Assembly (NCBI GenBank): GCA_029891385.1
Contig: CM057229.1
Coordinates: forward strand, 1,550,001 to 1,614,000
Origin: Erythroxylum novogranatense
Lineage: Eukaryota > Streptophyta > Magnoliopsida > Malpighiales > Erythroxylaceae
DNA: 64,000 bases
Direction of reading: 5' to 3'
Shown here: positions 35,331-47,230 of the stretch, one piece after another
How the letters are laid out: every line of letters starts with the position of its first letter
Numbering within the stretch: the stretch's first letter is position 1
Notes under the pieces: generated by a model
Told to the model about the DNA's origin: nothing
Database searches by the model: none
The model's input: only the letters and a program-made list of their open reading frames with translations
Program-made: the position numbers and the translations under genes

Positions 35331-36227
35331 TCATTCTCTTCGAGAGGTCATATGAAAAGTAGCTGCTGAATCGAGAAGCCATACATCAACAAATCTTCTC
35401 TTACCTCCAATAGTCATTGCGGCTTCACAGACCATTGCACCTCCATCATTTGAATTTTTCGCCGCATTTCCTTGAGGAATAGAATCTTTCTTATTTAGAT
35501 TCCAACAATCAATCTGTAGGTGTCCTTTCTTGCCACAATTGTAGCACTTGAAATTCTTCTTTCTCATGGATTTTGATCTACCATGATTATGACTCTCACT
35601 TGAGCCACGTTCCATTAATCTTCCCCTCGTCACCGTCAAGGCCTCCGCTTGTTGCGAAGTTGCCAGTCTGTCTTCCTTACTTTTGCGCCGACTCTCTTCT
35701 TCTAGAATAGTAGCTGCAATATTGTCAAAAACTAGAGTGTCTATGTTGTTTGTTAGATTGATGATGAGTTTATCATATGAATCTGGTAGACTTTGGAGTA
35801 GAAGTTCTGCACGTTCACTTATCTCTACTATATGCCCCAATGATGTGAGTTGGGAAAATAAAGTATTTAAAATATTTAAGTGCTCCGTCACCGTAGTGGA
35901 TTCAGCCATGCGTAAAGTGTATAGTTTCCTCTTCAGAAATTTTTTTTTGTGAAGTGACTTGGCCTCGTACAATTTTGTGAGGTGGTCCCATATTTTCGTT
36001 GCAGTCTTCTTTTTCTCTATGTTGGATAATACTCCATCAGCTAAAGCTAGGTGAAGATTAGCTACAGCATTCCCGTCCATCTCGTTCCATTTCTCATCTG
36101 TGACTCCAGCTGGACGTTCACTAATGGCCGCCACACAATTATCTTTCCTCAAGATTGCTTTTATCTTCAATTTTCACAATGAGAAATTACTTCCATTGAA
36201 CTTCTCAATCTTAAATTTTGCTGCCAT
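35331..36227 (-). pseudogene. Copia B gag and protease start
   Basis: Gag starts at the ATG at 36227 (MAAKFKIEKFNGSNFSL), but the next codon, normally Trp, is TGA. The frame then continues to 35331 with the UBN2 domain, an intact CX2CX4HX4C knuckle (CYNCGKKGHLQIDC) and the protease motif LLDSAATFHMT (DSA where DSG is usual). Confidence 0.92.
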
Positions 36228-36381
36228 TGCTTCTATCACGAACAGAATTTAGCTCCCACTATTTCACGTGAATAGTACCTTTGAGGTTACTATTCATCAA
36301 CTTTCACTGTGCTCACCGGAACTTCGAACGGAATACGTCAAAAAATTCGCCGTAATTTTCTGACCTTGCTCTGATACCACT

Positions 36382-36779
36382 TGTTGTAAAAATCGACCGG
36401 ATTAGAGCAGGTTCGTAGCTAAATAGGACTGAAAGGAATAGTAAAGAACACACAGAGTTTACGTAGAAAACCCCCAAATTAGGGTAAAAACCACGAACAA
36501 GGATAGATGACTTTTATTATTGAAAAAAATGGAAAATTACAAGGAGAAACTAGACCCACAAAAATATACAGAATATTTTTGTCTCTCTTTTTATTCTCTC
36601 TATTTTTTCTCTTCTCTCCGTTTGCTTATTTTCGTTTCATGCTGCTCCTGCCTTTTTATAGGCAGGAGAAGGCAGCCATCCTTTTGTCATATTAGGCACC
36701 AAATAAATCGGTGCCTAACTTGCCCACCAAGGTTGATAGCCACCTTGCCCACCAAGGTTGACAGCCACCTTGGTTGACA
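36382..36779 (-). repeat. 5' LTR of Copia B
   Basis: 398 bp; begins TGTTGTAAAAATCGACCGG and ends TTGGTTGACA. Partner of 31835-32256. Confidence 0.9.
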
Positions 36780-36839
36780 ACTTTGACATATGAATTCACC
36801 AAAAAGTAAACTATTTAGTAGTTACTAAATTCAGTGACT

Positions 36840-36886
36840 CGGGTATAGCATCATATATTGTAACACCCAAATATCCCGTAAGAGGA
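36840..36886. repeat. Long direct repeat, left copy
   Basis: The first 33 bp are identical to 39221-39253 (starting CGGGTATAGCATCATATATT) and the following ~14 bp are similar. It includes the first bases of solo LTR 3 and its target site. With 39221-39267 it brackets the Gypsy fragment. Confidence 0.85.
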
Positions 36887-36910
36887 ATTTTATCGCTTCT
36901 CCGTCATACT

Positions 36911-37441
36911 CTAATGTCCACCTTTTTTTTTTTTGGCATCGCCCTTCTCACACCAGGATGGTCTCTGTAAAGGTAACGCCAATAGTTGTGGAGACTCAAC
37001 ATCCTGCTTGTTACCTTCGGTCTTCAGTTCACTCGCCCACGGCTCTCCTAAAAATTGTACTCCTTGCGGCTCTTCCTGTTCTTCTTCTTCTTGTACCTGT
37101 AAATAACTAGGAAAAGGAATCGAAATTTGGTTAGCAATAACGTGAACTGCATCACTTATCATAGGAGGTTGCACTTCCTCCATCTTTTCTCGAACTGTAA
37201 TCTCTTCCTCTTCTAACTCTGCTGGAAAGTTTTCAAAACTTTGTGCTTCCATTCGATTAACGACAGCTGCAATTTGGCTTAACTGGTTTTCTAAATTCCT
37301 TTGTTGATTTTCCAAATTTCGGAGACTTGTTTCAGTATTCCGCTGAAACATCAAAGTGTTAGCTGTCAAAGTTTGCAACATAATTTCCAAAGAAGACTTA
37401 TCGTTGGCATTTGATGTCATATTCGAATTTTGTCGAGGCAA
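36911..37441 (-). pseudogene. Gypsy gag-like segment
   Basis: 176 codons. IMLQTLTANTLMFQRNTE then SLRNLENQQRNLENQLSQIA and VNRMEAQ resemble the coiled C-terminal Gag region of Tat/Athila-type Gypsy elements. It is rich in Glu downstream. The rest of Gag and all of Pol are absent. Confidence 0.65.
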
Positions 37442-37820
37442 GTACTGCTCTTCATAGTAACTCGGTGGAGAAGTGTATCATACTTTATATTCGCAAACGA
37501 ACGCATACAAGAAGAACAACCCAAAATGAGCAAACTTCACATACCTTAGCTTGTTGGTCATCTCTCGATACTTGCATGCTAAGGTGTGAAATCCACCACT
37601 GATGGTCAAACACGGAAGTCGTAATAAGCGAAAACTCATTATCATAATAAGAATAATATGGATAATCTGAATTAAAAGCATACCGATAGTGAGCCATGCC
37701 GCTAAAAGATCGAAAAATCGAAAGAGCGTGGCTGAAACAAACAAAAGATAAGGTAACTAAGAGCAACGAAACCAAAAGCGAAAACAAAACAAAACATCAC
37801 TAACAAAAGCTGTTAAGAAA

Positions 37821-37838
37821 TTCCCAACAACGACGCCA
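37821..37838 (-). other. Gypsy primer-binding site
   Basis: Minus strand TGGCGTCGTTGTTGGGAA, differing at a few bases from TGGCGCCGTTGCCGGGGA, the tRNA-Asp complement used by Tat/Athila elements. Confidence 0.65.
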
Positions 37839-37846
37839 AAATTTGG

Positions 37847-39220
37847 TGATCTTTGTCTTTGCAACCAAATATAAAAGAAATCACTTAGTTAAAACAAATT
37901 AATGTAGTAGCGGAAGCGGATATCGTTCCCACGAGGAATCTCTAACGGTAAAGGTTAGTTAGTTTAAACGAAAATAAAGAGGGGGGTTTTGTCACGACAA
38001 AACTAAAAGAGAAAAATCACAAATCAAAAGCAATAATTAAATCTGAAAAATTAATAGGAAAAATACCTTGGTTTCGGTCACCGATATTACCATGCTATTA
38101 TGGATCCTCGACATAAAATTGCAATTATTAATAAACATTCATTGGGGGAAAATTTATCTTAAGTGTAATGACTAGAAACATGTATTCTAGCAATCTTATT
38201 AAACAATAACCTAGATACGATCATAGGTAAATTGAATAATAGCATTAAGAATTAAGAACCAATGACAAGTGATAAACATGTACGACATGAAATCAATCAA
38301 GTGAATATTTTCTTAGAATTTTCGACTCTAACGTAGAAGTTAATCCTAATTACTACTTATGATTACCAAACCGAGCGTCATATTTCGTTAATCTAGCAGT
38401 TGAATCAATTAATCTCTAGTAGCGCTCCTAGAAACCAACAAATCCAATTAGAAAGAATAGATCTGAAAATATTCAATGTTCATTAACAATCATGAAAACA
38501 TCCAAATAATCTCACCAAAATAACATGTAACATGGATCCCTAAACCAAGATAAGAAAATTTAACTACTCATACTTGAATTGAAATCAAAGAAACAATAAT
38601 AGAAACAGTCTCCATAACTAGTCTTTCATGAAAACTACGAAAATAACAAGTGAAATTGTGCGAAACTTAAAGACAAGAAACTAGAAAATTGAATTAGCCC
38701 AAAGGCTCCCTAAACCCTCGATACCAATGCAAAAAAACAAGACAAAGATAAAAGAAATTCTATTCTAAACCTAACCTAAAACCTACGGCAGCCTCCTCCC
38801 CCAATACATGTATATATTTGTGCGGCAATCACCAATATCCTCCTAATTGAATTGAATCTCTTCATGATCTTGATTTGATTTCGTCTAGATTAGATGATCT
38901 TCTAATTTCGGTAGAAGATATCTTGAAAAGAAATCCAACAGATCTTGGGAGATTGTGTTTTAATTGGAAACGATTTCTGGAAAATCTGCAGTTTTAAGAT
39001 TCCGTCCTTAGGCGTGCCCACGCCTAATCTCTGAGTTTTGGTCAATCTGGAAATTTCGGATTTCTTGCCTTCTTTTACGCCTTTTTGGTCCTTTTTCGTC
39101 CTTAGAGTGTTGAAAACTATCTGTAAACATTTATAAAACAATTCCATCAATTTAGGATACCAATTTCAACACATCAATCAAAATTAAGTCCGAAATGTAT
39201 GTATTTTAATTGACTTATCA
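37847..39220 (-). repeat. 5' LTR of the Gypsy fragment
   Basis: About 1374 bp with TG..CA ends; the inner edge could be 37844 or 37847. No second copy is present here. Confidence 0.7.
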
Positions 39221-39267
39221 CGGGTATAGCATCATATATTGTAACACCCAAATACTCCCTGAGAGGA
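39221..39267. repeat. Long direct repeat, right copy
   Basis: Partner of 36840-36886. This copy is continuous with solo LTR 3 and is therefore the ancestral one. Confidence 0.85.
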
Positions 39268-40651
39268 TACATAGATGCCACCCAAGACAGGACAAACAAA
39301 TCAAAACGTTTCACACATGCATTTTTAAAAACTAAACGTAACACACATATAATACATCTCATAATTTCAGAAACAAATCCAAAGAATATTTACAGGCCCA
39401 AACAAAATACATTTTCGCACAACATAAAACTTCGGGACGCTTTTGGCCATCTGCGGTTGACTTGTCGATCCTTAATCTCTTAGCTCAACCTACACGGCAA
39501 ATCCATGTCTAAGCATATAGCTTAGTGAGTAATAACTAATCTATACTAACCGATTTCAGAAACATAAAGAATGCATTTCATAATGATTTTTATACTAAAG
39601 CGAGCACGAACACGGAGATCCTTGAATCGAGAATATATTTCAGTTTATGTCGAATCAAGCAGATATCAAGATACGAACAAATCAAACTATAAATCCATTA
39701 ATGAAGTGGGTAGCAGGACTTATACAGAGATACCATAATTAGTATCGGCTAGGAGAGACATATGTCTCGATATCGAGACACCAAAGTGTCAAATAACGAG
39801 AGCGATTCAGGACCCTTCTAGGCATGCCTATTTACCCACAACTAGGACTTAACAGTTTTACAATGAACAAGATCATTTCGGTCATTCGTATGCGAGGCAA
39901 ATAGCACTTCTAATAAATCAATCCTAGACATCATCTAGGTGTACCTAAAGTACTTACACTGAAATTTTCTACCTATATTACGTACTGAAATTACTGACCT
40001 GTATTACTTACCTATATCAGAATTATCCTAATCTTCAAACATGATAAATCTAAACAAAAACAAAAACAAAAACAAAGATGTAACTCGCACATGATAAACG
40101 AACCGTCAAATTCTACTTACCAGGTTTCCAAAGAAAACTCCAATAACAGGTGTTAGTGAGTGAATGACTTCGCTATCTCTACTGATGGATAGGTAAAGGA
40201 GGCATTCGGTGAGGAATAAACGATAATGTTCGATTTAAATCGTTGCGTGTAGGTTTGGATCGATATGACTAATAAAGCGACTAATAGGTCCAAATAGTAA
40301 TAAATAACCAAAACATTATTATGAATTCTTATGTAATAAATACCCAAAGCTTGAAAAACTTAGAAATTTTACCAAAATTTCGTAGAAAATAATGACTCTC
40401 AAAATAAATTGTCAACTCAAAACTAATCCTCCATTAATTTCTAAAATATTTGAAGTATACAAAATTACGAAAATTATAATAATACTGTCCAAATCAATCC
40501 GAAGTTTCATTAAACCAATTGACCCGAAAAATGCCATGAATGCATGCCAAAATACTTATGCACAATTTAAGCAAATAGTGAATAAGCAAAGAACAAACAT
40601 AATTCGTTCGAAATTCCTTTAATATTCTAACCCCTAATGTGGGGCGTTACA
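39240..40651 (-). mobile_element. Solo LTR 3 (1412 bp, TSD TATAT)
   Basis: Perfect TATAT repeats at 39235-39239 and 40652-40656. The minus strand starts TGTAACGCCCCACATTAGGG and ends GGGTGTTACA. It aligns with solo LTR 4 in reverse orientation but lacks a stretch corresponding to about 55950-56800, which includes the promoter-like region of that LTR. Confidence 0.92.
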
Positions 40652-40838
40652 TATATTATTCTATGTTGATGACACTGCCATTTCCATGCAACATATAAGG
40701 CGAGAGCCCTAGAAGTCTGTTCCAGGCATACTGAGTGGCAAATATAAGTTTTTCATTATAACTGCAAAAAAGACTTAACTATAGCTAGGAAAAGCACGGA
40801 CACAGTTCTATATTTTTTCGGTGGTAGCGACAAAGAAG

Positions 40839-41400
40839 TGTTGGAATAAATAGGTAATTTTTCCCTCAAATTACAACTAGTCAATTTTACTAATTCGGTA
40901 ATTTCTAAAAACTACTGTCAAACAAACTTTTAAGGCAAAATTACTATTTCAAATAAATTCCTAGTAAAGCCTGTGAGGGTCACACGTGGTCTCACTTAAA
41001 ACACTACTAGATAGAATTTACTTACGCAGTATATGATCACAACCTAGACCTGTGTACAAATCAACAATGTACAAGAGAATAGAATTATCACTCAAATTAA
41101 TGGTACAAATAAATATTGAATACTATATATGCGGAATAAATAAAAGAGATAAGGAAAGAACACACCCGAAAATTGATAACAAAGTTTGGCCAATTGTGCC
41201 TAGTCTCCGAGTACCACTTAAGGCAACCTGCTCTTATTAAGAAGAGAATTCTAAATTTGATATCTGTACAAATTTTGAGTATATATCAAATTTTGGGATG
41301 ATCCAGAATAGGAAGGGAGGAGTTCTTTTATAACTTGAAAAATTCCTCCCATTCTTATCTCTTGCCAATATGGGATAGAAATTGAGCCACTAAAACAACA
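40839..41400 (-). repeat. 3' LTR of Copia C
   Basis: 562 bp, TGTTGGAATAAATAGG..AACAACA, next to a purine-rich tract on the minus strand. Confidence 0.85.
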
Positions 41401-41499
41401 AATCTCCAGCTTGGTACAATTTCAGGTCCCAACAAATGCAAACATCATTCATCCTCCCAATCAAACAAAACAGCCTTTGTAGTACTTCTAATTGACTTC

Positions 41500-42960
41500 C
41501 TCAGGCGCCAACTTAAAAATACAAGATGTTGACTAAATCTAAACAATGTTTAAACTTAACTTTTGTCACCATATTGGTCATCATATCTGCAGGATTCTCT
41601 GTAGTCCGTATCTTTTGGAGAAGTATCTCCTCTTCCTCGAGAATCTTCTACACAAAGTAATAGCGAACGTCAATGTGTTTCGTCCTTGCATTAAAAAACT
41701 GATTCTTTTATAAGTGAATAGTACTTTGACTGTCACAATACACCACAAGATGTTTCTGACCAACTCCCGAGTCTTTTAGCAATTTATAAAGCCAAATCGC
41801 TTCCTTTACAGCCTCTGTAATTGTCATATACTCTGCTTCTGTTGTAGACAAAGCTACTGTTGGCTGTAAAGTGGACTTCTAACTAATTGATACCTTAGCA
41901 TAAGTGAATAAGTAGTCAGTTGTAGATCTTCGCTTATCCAAATCACCTGCATAATCAGAGTCACAATATTCAACTATGTATTGACCAAGTGATTTATCCC
42001 GCTCAAATAATAAGTCAACATTTACAGTATCTTGAATATACCATAGAATCCATTTCATAGCTTGCCAATAAACCTTGCCAGTATCATGCATATAACTGCG
42101 CACAACACTAATTCCTTGTGAAATATCGAGTCTCGTACACACCATTACACAAATCAAGCTTCCTACTGCATTAGTATAAGGGACTTTTACCATGTATTCC
42201 CGTTCTTCATCCGTCTTTAGAGATAACTGGTTGCTAAGCTTCAGATGAGGAGCAAACGAAGTACTTACAAGTTTTATATCTTTATTCATACCAAAATGTT
42301 GTAGTACTTTCTTCAAATACTGCTTCTGAGTCAGGCAAAGCTTGCCTCCCTCTCTATCCCTGCTTATCTCCATGCTGAGAATCTTCTTGGCTTCTCCCAA
42401 TTCCTTCACCTCGAACTCTTCATTCAACTGAGCCTTCATGTTGTTAATTTCGTCTTGGCTCTTGGATGCTAGTAATATATCATCAATTTATAAGAGTAAG
42501 AAGATGTAGGACCCATCTTGAAGTCTGCGTAAATACATATAGTAATCGTATTTACTTTTGACTAATCATAAATTTGTCAAATCATTTGTACCATTGCCTC
42601 AGTGATTGCTTTAATCCATACAACGATTTGTTCAGTTTATAAACCCAATTTTCTTTACCAGCAATTTGAATCCATCTGGTTGAGACATATAGATTTTCTC
42701 CTCCAAATCATCTTGTAGGAACGTGGTTTTCAAATCAAGTTGAGCTATTTCCAAATTCAACTGTGTTACCAAGGTTAACATAATTCTAATGGATGAATGT
42801 TTAACAACTTGAGAAAATACCTCATTATAATTAACTCCCTCCTTCTGAGCATAGCCTTTAGCTACTAACCTTGCCTTATAACGAACATCATTCTTGATAA
42901 GAAATCCTTCTTTCTTTGTAAATATCCATTTTCATCCAATTGTCTTCTTTCCCTTTGGTA
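41500..42960 (-). pseudogene. Copia C reverse transcriptase and RNase H
   Basis: The best frame, 41879-42439, covers the RT end and RNase H start (KKILSMEISRDREGGKLCLT, then EYCDSDYAGDLDKRRSTTDY). Just upstream, near 42490, the YVDD motif has decayed to stop-Ile-Asp-Asp, so the catalytic site is lost. Remaining RT blocks are scattered over frames up to about 42960. Confidence 0.88.
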
Positions 42961-43327
42961 GTTTTGTCAACTTCCATGTCTTGTTTTTCTTAAGGGGTTT
43001 CATCTCTTCTTCCAATGCACCTTTCCATCTACCATTTTTTGTACTTCAGATGGCTTCTGAAAAATTGGATGGAACATCATCAACAACTGGAAGTGTATAG
43101 GCCATCATGTCAGCAAAACGAGCAGGTTTCTGAATCTCTTGTCTTGTCCTTTTAACGGCAAGTGATTCTGGCTGTTGTTGAGATTTTTAGGTCGGAATCT
43201 CTTCTTCATCTAACTCTTCTTCTACCATAGAAGAATTACTGATATTGCTTTTTGCTGGGCTCACCATCATCTGTTCAAACTCCCCCTACTTCGGTGTACA
43301 CTCCATCTGCTTTGACTTATACTCCAC

Positions 43328-44530
43328 CTACTTCAATGTGCCATCAGTCTCTTCTTGTGTCACCTTATTCAATATGGTAGATTTATCAAAGGTAACATAT
43401 CTGCTAATGATAGTCTTCTTTGCCTTTAAACACCAGAGATAGTATTGTTTAACTCTCACATTGAAGCCCATAAAAAATGCCTTCTTTGCTTTCGGATCTG
43501 ACTTTGATTCATTAACAAGATAATATACAGTACAACCAAAAATATGCAAAGAATCATAATCTGTTACAAGTTTTTCAGACCATGCCTCTAATGGAGCCTT
43601 CCCACCAATTGCAGATGATGGCAAACGACTAACGAGACGTTGAGCGTATGTCACAGCCTAAGTCCAAAACTTTTTGCCTATCCCAACATTAGACAACATA
43701 CAATGAACTTTCTCCACAGTATCCTGTTTATACGCTCCGACACCCCATTCTGCTGTGATGTTTTTCTAACTATAAAGTGTCGAACTAAGCCAGACTCTTG
43801 ACATACCTCCATAAAAGGATCACTCTTGTATTCTCCACCATCGTCTGCTCGGAGAATTTTGATCTTTCTACCCATCTGGTTTTCAACTTGAGCTTTCCAC
43901 TTAAGAAAAAACTCCAAGCACATCGTCTTTATTGTTTATAGTAAACACTCATACTCTTCTGAAAAAATCATCAACAAAAGTGACAAAATAATGCCTACCT
44001 CCAAGAGATGGAGTCTTAGCAAGTCCCCACACATCTGAGTGCACATAATCCAAAATACCTTTAGTGTCATAGATGGCAGTGTCAATTTTCACTCTTCTTT
44101 GTTTTCCCAAAACACAATGCTCACGAAATTCTATTTTGCAAGTCTTCGTACCTTTCAATAATCCTTCCTTGGCAAGAATTTGCAAGGATTTTTTACCAAC
44201 ATGTTCCAAACGCATATGCCACAACTTTGTTGCCTTTGCATCCTGCTTGCTACTAAAAGTTGTTACCGTTACTGATCCAACAACTGTACTACCTAGGTAG
44301 TAATACATATCAGTTTTCTTTAAGGCTTTCAACATCACAAGTGTTCCCGAAGTTGCCTTAAGAATTTCATCTCGTATCATCACAATTAGGCCTTTTGATT
44401 TTAAGGTCCCCAAAGAAATGAGATTCTTTTTCAAATTCAGTACGTACCGAACATCCTTCAAAATTCTGGTGGACCCATCAGATTCCTCAACTTGATTGAA
44501 CCTATCCCGGCCATTTTACATGGATTGTTA
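43328..44530 (-). pseudogene. Copia C integrase region
   Basis: HHCC finger LWHMRLEHVGKKSLQ..CKIEFREHCVLGKQ (Gly to Glu next to the second His) in 43949-44461. Core ADDGGEYKSDPF and QQNGVSERINRIL in 43678-43923; the usual DNGGEY has become DDGGEY. C-terminal part 43328-43654. Confidence 0.88.
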
Positions 44531-44577
44531 TTGCCCATGTAAACAACTCCACCATCAATTTCTTCACAATCAAAAAA

Positions 44578-45550
44578 TCACTCTCGGATGGGAGACATAT
44601 GATAGGTACAACCTGAATTCATAATCCACTCGTCTGAATGGAATATTAAAGGTGATACCACCAAAAAGACATCTGACTCTGTATCGCTTTTACATTCTGC
44701 AACATTTACATCTTGCAGAGCCTTTCGTTTCTTCTTCAATTTTGGATGGTCTTTCTTCCAATGCCCTTTCTTATAATAGATGCACACTCATCTTTGGCAA
44801 CTTTGCTTTTTGATTTAGATCTTCCTCTTTTTCCCTTCGACCGGCTCTGCTGACGGCCTCTTGCCACAAATGCTTCATCTTCTGTAACCACTTTACTTTT
44901 TTATCTTGCTTTCGCAATACATGACTATTTAAAGCAAAACACACAGCATCTAAAGATATATTCTCCTTCCCATGAAGTAAAGTAGTTTCTAAGTGTTCAA
45001 ATTCATCCGGAAGGGATGATAACAACAACAAAACTAAGTCTTCATCTTTGAATTGTACATCTAAATTCAACAAGTCTGCTACTAATTGATTAAACAGAGA
45101 GATGTGCTCATTCATAGTAGTACTTGTCGGTATTCTAATCGGAACAACCTTTTCTTCGTAAGGAGCTTATTCTGACCACTTTTTTTTCATAAATTTATCC
45201 TCCAATGCCTTTTATAGTTTGTTCACAAAAGTCTCGTTTTTGAAAGCATACTTCTACTCTCTAGAAAAACATGATCGAATTGTTCCACATGCCAATCGAT
45301 TTATGATACTCCAATCCTTATCTTCTACATATTCTGGTTTCTTTTCTTTAATATTTATGTCAAGACTTTGTTGGAAAAGGGAATCCAAAACCTCGCCTTG
45401 CCATATGCCAAAATGACCAGTACTGTGAAATATTTGTACCGCCAACTTCATACTTGACATTGGAATCCTCTGCCATGTGGATGAGAAAGTCGATGTCGCT
45501 TGTGTCATATTAGTTATGTCCCTAGTTGTTGGTGAATTTACAGACGTCAT
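44578..45550 (-). pseudogene. Copia C gag and protease start
   Basis: N-terminal Gag at 45254-45550, middle at 44771-45115, knuckle and protease at 44578-44787. The knuckle reads CIYYKKGHWKKDH: the second and last cysteines are gone. The protease motif reads NSGCTYHMS, with Asn for the catalytic Asp. Confidence 0.88.
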
Positions 45551-45628
45551 TATAAACTCAAATAATAGTATTCAATATTACAAATATTACAAACAAACCA
45601 ATGATGAACCTTCGGCTCTGATATCACT

Positions 45629-45798
45629 TGTTGAAAAAACTGAGCAATTTCTCAGTTAAATTACGACTAGTGAATTTTACTGATTCGGCAATTCCCAGAA
45701 AAGACTGTCAAACGGATTCCTAAGACGAAATTACTATTCCAAATAAATTCCCAGTAAAGCCTGGAGAGGTCACACGTGGTCCTACTTAAAACCTAGAC
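45629..45798 (-). repeat. 5' LTR of Copia C, truncated
   Basis: About 170 bp aligning with the start of 40839-41400, ending after CACTTAAAAC-like sequence, where filler begins. Confidence 0.85.
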
Positions 45799-45835
45799 GT
45801 AATCTGGCTTGCTTGTATTTAATCAGGAAAAGCTC
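45799..45835. repeat. 37-bp filler identical to AP3 intron 4
   Basis: Identical in sequence and direction to 47842-47878, which lies in intron 4 of the AP3 gene. It joins the truncated LTR to AT-rich sequence. Confidence 0.9.
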
Positions 45836-45948
45836 ATGTTTTTTTTTATTTTTTTTATTTTTATTTTATCATATATATGGATTTATTTATTTGTTCTTTT
45901 ATCATTATTTTTTCATATGAATTATTTGAAAATTTAGGAGTAAATGAC

Positions 45949-46644
45949 TTTTTGGATGAGCTTTTGAAATGTCAATAAACACTTTTCTCCACCACAAAAG
46001 CCCTTTTTAAAAAAAATGGGTATTTAATTATAAAATAAAGAAGCACTTCTTTAATAGACATGACTTTTTTGGCAGTTAAAATATAACTTTATAAGAAGAT
46101 CAAATTTGAGCTTATAAAAACAGTCTCTCAGATGACTTTTCAGGTAGATTTTTTATATTAATTAATGAACCTATTTTGTAGCCCTTTTGCCCTCATGTTT
46201 TATACATAATTTTCACAATACCCACAAACTCATTTTACGTTTATTTTGAGATTTATATAATATTATTTGACTTTTTTTACATTTTAATATTTATTTTTTA
46301 TATTAGTTTTATTTATATTATAGTCCATATAAAAATTTGGTTAGATATATTTTTATTTATGTTTCATATGGTTTAAAATTATATAATAATTAATATATTA
46401 TGCTTTGCATATTATTTAATATACTTTAAATAATATTTATATGCATAAATAATTTTATTACAAAATAAAATAAAGTTAAAATTAAAAGTACTTTTTATGT
46501 TGCCAACAATCTACTATATGAAGCTCTTTTAAAAAGTTATTTTTAAATAACAACCAAACAATCAATTGGCTTCTTAGAATTTTTTTTTCTAAAAACAGAT
46601 CTATACAGAAAAGCTCTACTAATATAAGCTCAACCAAACAGATT
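45949..46644. mobile_element. AT-rich dispersed repeat, copy 2 (MITE-like)
   Basis: It matches 13030-13500. The ends look like eroded inverted repeats: TTTTTGGATGAGCTTTTGAA at the left, and ACTAATATAAGCTCAACCAA at the right, whose complement begins TTGGTTGAGCTTATATTAGT. No transposase. Confidence 0.55.
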
Positions 46645-47230
46645 GCATACTATTGGAATCCAAACAACAAGCTAATCAAAATTTATTTCGTAGAGTTAAT
46701 GGTTGGAAAACTTTCTTTTCACGATCTTCTTCCCAAACCTTGCATTTTAGCTAGATTTTTACTGAATTGTTGTTATTCTTGTTATTCTTTATTTGGTGGG
46801 AGAAAGAAATAATTATTTGTTTTCTTTTTTGCAATAATTTGGGGAATATTTGTAAAATGAAAGTAATATTTGTTTGTTTTATTTAATTGTCACCTTCATT
46901 AGTATTCGCTTTAATCCAGGACAATCAATTTGTTTAATTGATATTAATTAAGATATTATCATTAATATTTATCATCATTCTAAAATTATTTTAATTAATA
47001 AAATAGAACATAAAGACAATTTAAGAAATTAATGTTATTTAATTTCATTATTATTTAAAATCTTGATTGCATTGATTTGGTAAAGGGAATCTAATTAAAA
47101 AGATACAAGTAGAGAAGCAACGGTAAGTAGTAACATCCAAGGATACTACAAGGAAGTGAAGCTTCAATGCAACTACCATTCTACGTTCTATTAAGTACGA
47201 GATTATTTGTGAACATCTTCGATTCTTAGA

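Larger units (their letters stand above)
31835..36779 (-). mobile_element. Copia element B (4.9 kb, Tnt1-like layout)
   Basis: LTRs at 31835-32256 and 36382-36779 (TGTTGTAAAAATCG..GGTTGACA) are close in sequence, so this looks younger than elements A and C. A perfect minus-strand primer site (GCTCTGATACCA) is at 36368-36379, and a purine-rich tract abuts the left LTR. No perfect 5-bp target duplication is seen: CTTTG occurs six bases outside the left LTR (31824-31828) and one base outside the right (36781-36785). The Gag-Pol order is complete but has several stops. Confidence 0.92.
36887..39220 (-). mobile_element. Partial Gypsy element (5' LTR, primer site, gag part)
   Basis: From right to left: a 5' LTR (about 37847-39220, starting TGATAAGTCAATTAAAATAC on the minus strand), a primer site resembling the tRNA-Asp type (minus TGGCGTCGTTGTTGGGAA), a leader, and a gag segment. 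Everything downstream, including protease, RT, integrase and the 3' LTR, is missing. The left edge lies near a run of T (36919-36930). Confidence 0.8.
40839..45798 (-). mobile_element. Copia element C, right LTR truncated
   Basis: Same family as element A, with a parallel order of blocks and closely similar proteins. The left LTR is 40839-41400; the right LTR starts at 45629 but stops after about 170 bp. The primer site is GCTCTGATATCA at 45615-45626. Gag, protease, integrase, RT and RNase H are all broken. The right end is a deletion junction with filler DNA (45799-45835). Confidence 0.9.

Noticed and set aside
31830..36785. GTTTT or CTTTG as a clean target duplication for Copia B
   Set aside because: GTTTT has no partner on the right, and the CTTTG pair is offset from the LTR ends by six and one bases; recorded only as tentative.
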